From Pirellulaceae bacterium (lineage in GTDB: Bacteria > Planctomycetota > Planctomycetia > Pirellulales > Pirellulaceae), in the NCBI GenBank assembly GCA_013002105.1, contig JABDKS010000342.1, forward strand, positions 1 to 7,362: 7,362 bases of DNA, written 5' to 3'. Of the stretch, positions 1-6,391 are shown piece after piece; the first letter of the stretch is position 1; the number at the start of each line of letters is the position of its first letter. A program made the position numbers and the translations under genes. The notes beneath the pieces were generated by a model. The model did not search any database and was not told the DNA's origin. It saw nothing but the letters and a program-made list of their open reading frames with translations.

Positions 1-240
1 CTATGCTGCTTTGCATGTTCAGCCGACGCGTCACACGCAAAGAACAGACGCTCCAAGTGGCGCTCTCGTAGCTTGTTTCCAGATTTCTCGCAGGCCTGGA
101 CCTTTCCTGACGCGATTTCTACCACACGCGTCCTGGCCCTACGGTGATCCTGGTTCAGACACCAAAAAGGCTTTTGTCGCAGTCGGTGCCGTTCCCGTAG
201 CCAGCGACGCGATTTCTGCGCTGTCACGCGCAATCAGGCG

Positions 241-246
241 TATAAT
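241..246 (+). promoter_or_regulatory. Candidate -10 box for the secreted-protein gene
   Basis: The hexamer TATAAT is a perfect sigma-70 type -10 consensus lying 30 bases before the chosen ATG, which would give a leader of roughly 20-25 bases. The -35 side is weak: CTGTCA at 221-226 matches TTGACA at four of six positions, but the 14-base spacer is shorter than normal. Position relative to the gene is good, but a single hexamer is modest evidence. Confidence 0.35.
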
Positions 247-265
247 TCAGATCATGTCCACCCCT

Positions 266-270
266 GAGAG
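266..270 (+). promoter_or_regulatory. Ribosome binding site that decides the start at 277
   Basis: GAGAG lies directly against the first ATG (271), 6 bases before the second ATG (277) and 12 before the third (283). Only the ATG at 277 has normal Shine-Dalgarno spacing, so it is preferred although the first ATG gives a slightly longer frame. Confidence 0.5.
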
Positions 271-276
271 ATGATC

Positions 277-1341
277 ATGCGAATGATTTCGGCGTTACTT
301 TTCTGCGGTATCATTGTGTCGACCTGCCAGGCTCACCAGTTCGAGTTAATCGATGAGACCGGGCGCGTCTCGGCGACCGTTGACATCTTGCCGGGACGTT
401 TGGTCGTGCATGAAATGTCCGGACAGCGCACCTATTTTTCACGCGAACCCCGTTTCGATTCGCTCGATGGGCACCGCGTCGGTTATCTCCACGAACGGCG
501 CAACCAAGCCTTGCGATTTCCCCGCGCCGGATTGGGTGTAATCGAAGTGGCCGATTTGAACCAACCCCATCCCCGATTTCGCCCCACGCAAAGACGGACT
601 CGTCCGGCGGCGCGCCGCGCGGACGAAGAAGACCACTTATCACCGGGTGTGGTGTGGCCAGGTCGTATTTGGGGACCGCTTGCACAGGGGACCGATGGCT
701 TTTTTCACGGCACCTATCCCATGCCGGAGTACCTACCACCAAATAGGTACGGATATCCGCCGCCCCAATCAATCTTGCTGGACTCGCGCACGGTTGCCAA
801 TCCGCCACTGCCCCCGGCCACGCTCGAATTGACCAATAGCGGTCCGCGCGAATTACGTGTCACGGTTGCCGATTTGCAACGCGAACAAGCAACACGCAAC
901 CTGGCAATCCGACCACGTCAAAGTGTTGCGGTGAATGTCCAACGCGATGCGGGCGCCAAGCTGGTGCAGACGTATCGGACCATCACACCAATCGGCGAAG
1001 CGATTACGCGAGAAGTCGTCACATCCATTCCGCCGCGTGTTCGCTACGAAATCATCGCTCACGAATGGGCGATGCAATCGATCGCCATCGATCGGACTGG
1101 AAAGAGTCCCAACGTGATCGAGGACATCAATTTTCAAGGTCGCGGTCTAGGCCGATTTCCACTCCCACCCGGCGATCAACTGCAGTCAGGACAGCTGGAT
1201 GTTTACGTGGCTGCTAAGCAAGCGGGAAATCGAGGCGCTGTCGCGCCCATTACGGCAACCGAAAACCAACCAGAGGGTAATGCCTCAGCGTTGGAACGAG
1301 CCATACTGGAAGCCCAGCGACAAGCTCAACAACGTCCTTAA
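277..1341 (+). CDS. Exported Pro/Arg-rich protein of unknown function
   Basis: I do not recognise this family. The 354-residue product from ATG 277 starts with a classical signal peptide: Arg2, a hydrophobic core (about residues 4-16) and a Cys-Gln-Ala end, with likely cleavage after Ala19 before His-Gln. Cys17 is preceded by Val-Ser-Thr, a poor lipobox, so a lipoprotein is less likely. The mature part begins with short alternating hydrophobic stretches suggesting beta strands. It continues with an Arg-rich, then acidic segment (about 99-120), a Pro/Tyr/Gly-rich segment (about 145-164), and a region from about 168 that reads like a beta-sandwich (TLELTNSGPRELRVTV). The last 30 residues are Gln/Ala/Arg-rich, probably helical. 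No catalytic motif is visible. The Shine-Dalgarno and signal peptide support the start; starts at 271 or 283 would barely change the protein. It probably acts outside the cytoplasmic membrane. The gene stands alone on its strand and converges with the next one. Confidence 0.8.
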   Translation: MRMISALLFCGIIVSTCQAHQFELIDETGRVSATVDILPGRLVVHEMSGQRTYFSREPRFDSLDGHRVGYLHERRNQALRFPRAGLGVIEVADLNQPHPRFRPTQRRTRPAARRADEEDHLSPGVVWPGRIWGPLAQGTDGFFHGTYPMPEYLPPNRYGYPPPQSILLDSRTVANPPLPPATLELTNSGPRELRVTVADLQREQATRNLAIRPRQSVAVNVQRDAGAKLVQTYRTITPIGEAITREVVTSIPPRVRYEIIAHEWAMQSIAIDRTGKSPNVIEDINFQGRGLGRFPLPPGDQLQSGQLDVYVAAKQAGNRGAVAPITATENQPEGNASALERAILEAQRQAQQRP

Positions 1342-1362
1342 CCACGCTCGGCCAAAGACCAC

Positions 1363-1374
1363 GACAGCGCTGTC
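1363..1374. repeat. Perfect 12-bp palindrome after the secreted-protein gene
   Basis: GACAGCGCTGTC is perfectly self-complementary and begins 21 bases after the stop codon at 1341. It has no loop and no T tract, so it could be a protein-binding site or a chance palindrome rather than a terminator. Confidence 0.3.
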
Positions 1375-1393
1375 AAATAACCATGAATGACAA

Positions 1394-1417
1394 GGGATTT
1401 TGTCGCGACACGATCCC
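1394..1417. terminator. Hairpin in the convergent gap, possible shared terminator
   Basis: GGGAT (1394-1398) pairs with ATCCC (1413-1417). Inside lie one G-T pair, one mismatch and the palindrome TGTCGCGACA (1401-1410), folding as a 3-bp stem with a CGCG loop. The hairpin sits between two genes that converge on this 135-base gap, where a two-way terminator would be expected. Neither side has a T tract, so intrinsic termination would be weak. Confidence 0.35.
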
Positions 1418-1476
1418 GAAGAGACCAAGGCCATCAGACGTGGGTCGCGAATCGAACTGGCAGAAAGCCGATCCCT

Positions 1477-3486
1477 CTACGCTTTGCGAATAAACTCTTC
1501 CGCGTAGCTTCTCACTTCGCTGCCATTGAGCACATGAACCATCCGCATTTGCTGGACCTGTTCATCACTAAATGACCCCAGTGGAACGTGAATCAACTGC
1601 TTTTTGTGACGACGTGCCAGCCGTCGAAATCCACCACCGGGTGGCAAGGCTGACAACAATGCGATTTGTCGACCCTTGGAATACATGCATGCCGCCGCGA
1701 TCAATCGTTCTTCCAGCGTTTCGGTAAAATCCAATCGAGCATCGGTCCAAATGTCGCGAATCATGATCGGCGGATACAAGAACATCGCGCCACCATACGA
1801 GCTCAGACCGATCCCCGGTCCTACCATCTCGTCTTGAAAATTGGTCGCGAACAGGGCCAGTGTCGATTCATCTTTGTGTTCGGCAAACCAAGTCGTTCGC
1901 CACGGATACTGACGTGGATCGGCCGGCGAATCAAAGAGCATCACGCAGGCATCCAGCGTTCCACGACTCGGCGGAGCCACTTTGACATAGATTTCTTTTT
2001 CATACCAATGCCGAAGCGTATCTCGGATATCGATTCCGTCCTTGACGCTGGTCGTGAACTTTTCGGTCCGAGCCAAATCGTTGCCCATGATCGCCTTGGC
2101 ACGATCAAAAACGCGCGTGCGAAAGTTTTCGATCCGTTCGTCTTCGGGCGGATAACTACATTGACTGTACGGATTCCATCGATACTTCCATTTACTTTTT
2201 TCGGGATCTGTCGGGCGACGTTGCAGCTTCAACGTGCTCCACGTGATGGGCGGCCCCGGCAATCGACTCACCAACGAAACCATCTCGCCGTCGGGCAGTC
2301 GTGCTTGATCGATGCCCAGTTTCACCGTGGGCAACTCTGCCTGTTCGCCTTCGCCGCTGCGATAGGGATACTCGTTGGCCCGTTCGGCAACATGCAACGC
2401 GTATTGATCGCCCAAGATCTGTTTGGCCGCTGTCACGATCGTGATCAGATCGGGCGTCATTCGTCGGTGAATCAAGGACAGATTGCGGATGTATTGCAAA
2501 CATTTGGACAAGTGCAGCGGCGTGACGCGTCGGGCTCGTCGCCCCAGTTCTTGCTGGTAAGACTTACGTGCTGCGATCAACAACTCTTTGACACCATCGA
2601 CTTGCAAGTTGTCGTCGTCTTCTAAATCGATCCGAGCACGTTCGTACAAACCGGTGATAAATGGCAACTCACCGAGCAGAAACATCGCCGTTCGGTTTTC
2701 GATCGCGAAACGCTGTGGATCTTGTACCAGGTCGTGTTCAGGCAAGGCGACTTCTGCCGTTGTTTCGCTTTGGGTTGCCCGATTGTTGGGGTCAAATAAT
2801 TCGCTGTAAGCTTCGCGAATCCATGGCCAATGCAAAACGCTGGTAACCAGCAAAATGCGATCGTACCGCTGCTGCAATTCGGCCAGCCGCGATGCCATGT
2901 GAACCATCCGCGCTCTTGTTTGTTGATCGGGCGGACGCATGATGCTGGGCAGCACCGCGGCGGCGAACTTGTCGGGCGCAACATGGCGAACCGCAAATGG
3001 GTCGGGCATCACCGTAGCGAAAGGGCAGAATGGATCCGTTTCCAAATCGATAAACACGCGTGCAATGTGCTCGCCCATCGCGGCGCGGATGGCCATGATC
3101 ACCCCTTGGCAGGGATCCACAGGTACGTAACTCAGCGGCGGCGCCTCGGCCGATTCATCGCTTTCGTGCTCTGCACCCTCGCTTTCCTCGCCCGAATCCC
3201 ATGGATTGGCTCCCCATTGTTCCATGTCGACGTCGGGGATGTCGTCAAATCGAGGTGTCGCTCCTTGAATGACAATCGACGGACGCGGGAGTTCCAACAC
3301 CGCCTCTTCGACCGGTTGTTGAAAGGACGCCGGTAGCGGAACGGCGATGCAGTCGAAGTCGTAATCGAGTAGCCAGCGGCGGACGGTCAGGGCAAATTGG
3401 CCGCTGCCATGGATAATGGGCAGCACGGCGATCTTTTCGCCCAATCGCAGCAGTTCGGGGACGTCGGCTGAACCCAAGGAATTCAC
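1477..3486 (-). CDS. Large protein with TraB/ChaN/DUF5682-like N-terminal part
   Basis: This is a 669-residue protein of unknown function. What I see: PIIHGSGQFA (residues 23-32), a strand ending AVPLP (48-52), an acidic low-complexity stretch (about 81-115), YVPVDPCQG then a helix (120-136), the strand VFIDLE (144-149), and a later strand-plus-His segment ILLVTSVLHW (211-220). This order (His-Gly-x-Gly, strand with Pro, Y-x-P before a helix, strand F-I-D-L, then strand and His) resembles DUF5682 and more distant TraB/ChaN-type proteins, where the first strand often ends in Glu-Gly-Pro; here that Glu is absent. The match is from memory and is inference. From about 260 to 370 it is mostly helical. 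The C-terminal part (about 495-669) holds APPSRGTLDA, FATNFQDEMVGPG and a final alpha/beta region (IALLSALPPGGG, HVPLGSF) that I cannot assign. There is no signal peptide or membrane helix, so it is probably cytoplasmic. The GTG start is backed by AAAGGGG seven bases upstream; the stop is TAG. No partner gene is adjacent on its strand without a terminator between. Confidence 0.85.
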   Translation of the reverse strand: MNSLGSADVPELLRLGEKIAVLPIIHGSGQFALTVRRWLLDYDFDCIAVPLPASFQQPVEEAVLELPRPSIVIQGATPRFDDIPDVDMEQWGANPWDSGEESEGAEHESDESAEAPPLSYVPVDPCQGVIMAIRAAMGEHIARVFIDLETDPFCPFATVMPDPFAVRHVAPDKFAAAVLPSIMRPPDQQTRARMVHMASRLAELQQRYDRILLVTSVLHWPWIREAYSELFDPNNRATQSETTAEVALPEHDLVQDPQRFAIENRTAMFLLGELPFITGLYERARIDLEDDDNLQVDGVKELLIAARKSYQQELGRRARRVTPLHLSKCLQYIRNLSLIHRRMTPDLITIVTAAKQILGDQYALHVAERANEYPYRSGEGEQAELPTVKLGIDQARLPDGEMVSLVSRLPGPPITWSTLKLQRRPTDPEKSKWKYRWNPYSQCSYPPEDERIENFRTRVFDRAKAIMGNDLARTEKFTTSVKDGIDIRDTLRHWYEKEIYVKVAPPSRGTLDACVMLFDSPADPRQYPWRTTWFAEHKDESTLALFATNFQDEMVGPGIGLSSYGGAMFLYPPIMIRDIWTDARLDFTETLEERLIAAACMYSKGRQIALLSALPPGGGFRRLARRHKKQLIHVPLGSFSDEQVQQMRMVHVLNGSEVRSYAEEFIRKA

Positions 3487-3493
3487 GATTGCA

Positions 3494-3500
3494 CCCCTTT
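3494..3500 (-). promoter_or_regulatory. Ribosome binding site for the GTG start at 3486
   Basis: On the minus strand AAAGGGG precedes the GTG by 7 bases. It is a good anti-16S match with one change from AAGGAGG, and it supports a GTG start where no ATG is close. Confidence 0.6.
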
Positions 3501-3664
3501 CGATAACAAAGCCATGAGTTTATCTTCTATTGGTTCGCAAAAGTGGAATTTATTTCCGGATGCCCCCGCTGGTTCGATCGAAGCAGTCCTCGAATTATTC
3601 GGGCGTCCCTCCACCGCGAATCGAAGCTACCGATTATTCCTCCCGACCCGTCATTTTCATTTTC

Positions 3665-3702
3665 GCAAAACGCAAGTGTTCATCAAAACACTTGCGTTTT
3701 GC
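3665..3702 (-). terminator. Perfect 16-bp hairpin, terminator after the M16 pair
   Basis: The arms 3665-3680 and 3687-3702 are perfectly complementary over 16 bp with a 6-base loop (3681-3686). The core CGCAAGTGTT stem is flanked by AAAA on one side and TTTT on the other, the symmetric layout of a terminator that can work both ways. It lies 94 bases beyond the TAG of the leftward zinc-motif M16 gene and before the next leftward gene, so it probably ends that transcript. No further T run follows the full stem, so its efficiency is uncertain. Confidence 0.7.
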
Positions 3703-3796
3703 ATGCGCGTCCTGGTGCCATCGAAACGATCTACCCATTGCGGCGACAGCATCCCACTCAGGCCGACATCACAATTGTCTCAAACGGCTCCAGCCG

Positions 3797-5050
3797 CTAG
3801 GGCGTGGCGACACTTTCGGCGATCGCCAGCACCTCGGTCTTTTCTCCGGGCAAGTACTTGGCAGCCGCCTTGGAGACCGCGTCGACGTCCAATGCCCGAA
3901 AGCGATCCAACGTTTCGTCGGTACTAATGTACTCGTTACAAGTCAACCAACGGCTGCCCACGCCGAATAGACGATTGTTGGGTCGCTCACTTTGCATGAT
4001 GCAGCTCGCGGTCGCTTTGTTAATGGCCTGTTCCAATTCGTCGCGATCGACGCCGTCGTCAACCACGCCCTTCATTACGTCGTCAAAAACCAGGATGTTG
4101 TCCGCCATCTGGTTCGGTGCGCAGACCAGATAATTAAACCATGCTCCGGTGTCGGTGAACTCTTGAGGCCATAGCGTCGCAACTTCGGCGCGTCCGGTGT
4201 CGATCAATTCCCAAAACAAGCGACTCCCTCCGTCGTCTCCTAAGATCGACGCCAATAATCGCGCCGCATACCGATCTTCGCTCAACTGCGATCCGCCTTC
4301 AAAAATGCGGACCAGATACGCTTGCGATGCGTCGGGGATCGCCAACTGACGATCCAACTGGATCCCCTCGGGCAAGACGGCCGGATCGTCGACGGCAAGT
4401 GACTGCCCACTGGGTCGGTCGGACCAAGACTTGGTCTTTTCTTCGGCTGCGGCGACTAAGCCATCAAAATCCACATTGCCGGTCGCGGCCAGAACGATAT
4501 TCTCTGGGCGGTAGCGTCGATGAAAATAACCACGCATCCGATCGGCTGTCATCGCTTCGATCGACTCGGGTGTGCCTAACACGCGTCGGCCGAGTCCCCG
4601 CGGGCCAAAGTAGACTTCCATGGAACGTTCGAATGCCCCAAAGGGTGGCTGGTCTTCGTACTTGGCGATCTCTTCCAAAATGACTTGACGCTCCACCTCG
4701 AATTCTTCCTCGTCTAACGTCGACGACATCATGTCGGTCAACAAGTCGATCAGGCGATCTTGAAATTTCGGCAGTACGGTGGCGTAATAGACCGTTTGCT
4801 CTTCGGTTGTGTAGGCGTTGCCTTGCCCGCCCAATTCGTCAAGTTCGCGATTGACATCGGCGGCGCTGCGCCGGGCAGTCCCCTTGAACATCATGTGCTC
4901 AAGAAAATGACTCAAACCGGACTCCGCGTCGACTTCGTCACGTGCGCCAGCCTGAACGAAATATCCATACGCAGCCGAATAACTGCGTGCGTCCACCTCG
5001 GCGGCAATTCGCAATCCGTTGGACAACGTGGCGTGTCGAAAATCAGTCAT
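3797..5050 (-). CDS. M16 family zinc peptidase, zinc-binding subunit
   Basis: A 417-residue member of the M16B (processing-peptidase-like) metallopeptidases. The inverted zinc motif HxxEH is intact as HFLEH (His48, Glu51, His52; bases 4895-4909), and the third ligand is expected at Glu127 in VILEEIAKYED, at the usual distance of about 75 residues. Family hallmarks follow: FKGT after the motif, GNVDFD near 191-196 at the end of the first half, and GDDGGSRLF (271-279) in the second half. The Arg/Tyr pair that M16 enzymes use to bind substrate is missing: at the aligned places I find Ile283 and Val290. The protein should therefore need the neighbouring M16 subunit. No signal peptide is seen; cytoplasmic placement is inferred. 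The ATG lies 6 bases after the stop of the upstream M16 gene and has no clear Shine-Dalgarno, which suggests translational coupling. Length is normal for a single-chain M16B subunit. The substrate cannot be read from the sequence. Confidence 0.93.
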   Translation of the reverse strand: MTDFRHATLSNGLRIAAEVDARSYSAAYGYFVQAGARDEVDAESGLSHFLEHMMFKGTARRSAADVNRELDELGGQGNAYTTEEQTVYYATVLPKFQDRLIDLLTDMMSSTLDEEEFEVERQVILEEIAKYEDQPPFGAFERSMEVYFGPRGLGRRVLGTPESIEAMTADRMRGYFHRRYRPENIVLAATGNVDFDGLVAAAEEKTKSWSDRPSGQSLAVDDPAVLPEGIQLDRQLAIPDASQAYLVRIFEGGSQLSEDRYAARLLASILGDDGGSRLFWELIDTGRAEVATLWPQEFTDTGAWFNYLVCAPNQMADNILVFDDVMKGVVDDGVDRDELEQAINKATASCIMQSERPNNRLFGVGSRWLTCNEYISTDETLDRFRALDVDAVSKAAAKYLPGEKTEVLAIAESVATP

Positions 5051-5056
5051 ACAATT

Positions 5057-6316
5057 TCACGAGGCTATTTTGTCTGTGTGCAATTTTTCTGGACCCAGCG
5101 TGACCAAACGAAAGTTGCCTGGCGGGTTCGCAATCCAATAGTCACGCACATCTTTCAGGGTTAACGATTCAATCATCGACTCCAACTCGGCCGTCGTCAG
5201 CGGATGGCCGAGTTGATAGAAGTCCGAAACGAGTGACGAAGCGCGTGAGGCACTCGATTCTTGCTCCATGATTAATCCGCTCTCGATCCGTACTTTCCAG
5301 CGGTCCAACTCCGACTCGGCAAGATCATCGGTCAGATGATCGATCTCGTGCAGCGTCACGTCCAACGTTTCTTGCGCCCGCTCGGGTGTTGTCCCGGCAT
5401 ATCCAAACACGCCGCCGGCTCCCAACAATGAATTACAACTCGCAACCACGGTGTAACAAAGCCCACGCTGTTCGCGCACACGGTCGAACAATCGACTGCT
5501 CATCCCGTCGCTCAAAATTCCCACACCCGCACGCATGCGAAAATAATCTTTGTTGCCATAGGGAATCGAATCAAACGAAAAACCGATATGCGTCTGGCTG
5601 GATGGTGCCTCAATGTGCTCGTAAGCAGAGTGCCCATCGGCCGCAAACTGATCGTCGGTTGACTTGCCAGGCCAGTCGCCAAATGCATCGCCCGCCCACT
5701 GCATGACTTGATCCAAATCGACGTTCCCCGCAATCGCCAAGATCGCGCCGTCGGCGTGGTAGTTCGTGTCGTAAAACGATTTCACATCGTCATGGGTCAA
5801 ACTGGTCAGACTCTCGCTGGTTCCCTGGTTGGAGCGACCGAGTTGCGACCCGTAATGCATTTCCCGCAGTCGCCGCATCACCCGCTGTGTCGGTTCGTCT
5901 TCGACCGCCCGTAATTCTTGCATCATCATCATCCTGGCGTCTTCCAGTTGGTCATCTGGCAGGTGCGGTTGCCGGATGATCTGACCGTACAACGTCAAAG
6001 CGTTGCCGATCGAATCGGCCGGCATCGCTGCTCCGTACGACGCCATCGCCGTCGATACGCCGCTGCTGCGATCCATCCCCAAATTGTCTTGGACCGCCAC
6101 CAAGTCACGACTGCTGAAGTCACCCGCACCCCGCTGCACCATCTCGCACACCAGTGCCGCCAAACCGGCCTTGTCAGGGCTCTCGTACTGAACCCCGGCG
6201 GGGACGGCAAGCGAAAACGCGGCGGTACGCAGCCAAGGCATTGGCTGAATCAATACCGTCATGCCGTTGGGCAACCGTTCGGTTCGAATCGTCGTAGGTT
6301 CGGTCGACGTAGTCAG
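5057..6316 (-). CDS. M16 family peptidase homologue, Arg/Tyr subunit (probable CTG start)
   Basis: From the proposed CTG start this is 419 residues, matching its 417-residue neighbour. The M16 fold is clear: RLPNGMTVLI near the start, GNVDLD in the middle, GMSSRLFDRVREQRGLCY in the second half. The zinc motif is destroyed: where HxxEH is expected in GLAHFLEHM, this protein has GLAALVCEM (bases 6143-6157), so both His and the catalytic Glu are lost; only the third Glu (in MQELRAVEDEP) remains. The Arg/Tyr pair is present (Arg281 and Tyr288, seven apart). It is thus probably the non-catalytic, substrate-holding partner of the downstream zinc subunit. The start is uncertain: an in-frame ATG at 6559, 19 bases after miaB and with a GGTGG nearby, would give 500 residues, but the extra 81 are Arg/Pro/Ser-rich, resemble nothing in M16 and cover a 13-base tandem repeat. 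The CTG at 6316 has GGAG seven bases upstream. The gene ends with TGA, 6 bases before the partner gene. Confidence 0.9.
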   Translation of the reverse strand: MTTSTEPTTIRTERLPNGMTVLIQPMPWLRTAAFSLAVPAGVQYESPDKAGLAALVCEMVQRGAGDFSSRDLVAVQDNLGMDRSSGVSTAMASYGAAMPADSIGNALTLYGQIIRQPHLPDDQLEDARMMMMQELRAVEDEPTQRVMRRLREMHYGSQLGRSNQGTSESLTSLTHDDVKSFYDTNYHADGAILAIAGNVDLDQVMQWAGDAFGDWPGKSTDDQFAADGHSAYEHIEAPSSQTHIGFSFDSIPYGNKDYFRMRAGVGILSDGMSSRLFDRVREQRGLCYTVVASCNSLLGAGGVFGYAGTTPERAQETLDVTLHEIDHLTDDLAESELDRWKVRIESGLIMEQESSASRASSLVSDFYQLGHPLTTAELESMIESLTLKDVRDYWIANPPGNFRLVTLGPEKLHTDKIAS

Positions 6317-6323
6317 GGTACTG

Positions 6324-6327
6324 CTCC
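6324..6327 (-). promoter_or_regulatory. Ribosome binding site supporting a CTG start at 6316
   Basis: On the minus strand GGAG is followed by 7 bases (CAGTACC) and then CTG in the M16 frame, just before the conserved start of the M16 fold. There is no ATG, GTG or TTG at a suitable distance. Confidence 0.45.
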
Positions 6328-6365
6328 GGTGATCTTGTTTACGCGACGGTCGTCGACGAATTGGT

Positions 6366-6391
6366 CTGAGAGGCTGGGCTGCGAGGCTGGG
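6366..6391. repeat. Two tandem 13-base units upstream of the M16 pair
   Basis: Units 6366-6378 (CTGAGAGGCTGGG) and 6379-6391 (CTGCGAGGCTGGG) differ at one position, and a degenerate partial third unit (TTGTGAG) follows. The unit length is not a multiple of three, so copy-number change would break any reading frame crossing it, which fits non-coding DNA. Confidence 0.6.

Larger units (their letters stand above)
1..276. other. Upstream region without a convincing gene
   Basis: No recognisable gene is seen here. One rightward frame is open from the window edge to a TGA at 272-274. Its translation is rich in Pro, Arg and Ser, has no recognisable motif and begins only at a TTG, so I treat it as chance; it could also be the tail of an unknown upstream gene. 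The 12-mer GACGCGATTTCT occurs twice (109-120 and 206-217), 97 bases apart, with no evident purpose. The right end carries the candidate promoter and ribosome binding site of the next gene. Confidence 0.5.
3487..3796. other. 310-base gap: leader of the 669-residue gene and end of the M16 set
   Basis: No gene is credible here: the overlapping rightward frames start and stop without recognisable content. The left end must hold the promoter of the leftward 669-residue gene. I see no convincing pair of boxes: TTGCGA and TAAACT occur on the minus strand but only 12 bases apart. A 10-bp palindrome TTCGATCGAA (3573-3582), about 87-96 bases before the GTG, could be an operator but may be chance. The right half holds the strong hairpin annotated separately. 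Confidence 0.6.

Noticed and set aside
163..176. CAAAA-AGGC-TTTTG inverted repeat as a terminator
   Set aside because: The stem is only 5 bp and almost all A-T, too weak to act as an intrinsic terminator.
11..274. Rightward 87-codon frame at the left edge, overlapping the next gene by ATGA
   Set aside because: It starts at TTG without a ribosome binding site, is Pro/Arg/Ser-rich, has no recognisable motif and covers a candidate promoter. A tail of an upstream gene cannot be fully excluded.
277..333. Lipoprotein signal in the secreted protein
   Set aside because: Cys17 is preceded by Val-Ser-Thr; Thr at -1 does not fit a normal lipobox, and a CQA signal peptidase I site is at hand.
311..808. 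Leftward 165-codon open frame
   Set aside because: Antisense to the secreted-protein gene; Arg-rich translation with no motif, while the sense frame has a signal peptide and ribosome binding site.
1666..2625. Rightward 319-codon open frame
   Set aside because: It lies wholly inside and antisense to the 669-residue gene, whose reading frame, ribosome binding site and motifs are convincing; the long open frame follows from that gene's codon usage.
2830..3336. Rightward 168-codon open frame
   Set aside because: Antisense shadow of the 669-residue gene; rich in Arg, His and Cys, with no motif.
3785..3796. CGGCT-CC-AGCCG inverted repeat just after the zinc-subunit stop codon
   Set aside because: The 2-base loop is too small, forcing an even shorter stem; the 16-bp hairpin further on is a far better terminator.
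3514..3970. Overlapping rightward frames of 85-146 codons in the 310-base gap
   Set aside because: They run through the perfect hairpin and into the antisense of the M16 gene; three frames overlap and none has a recognisable product.
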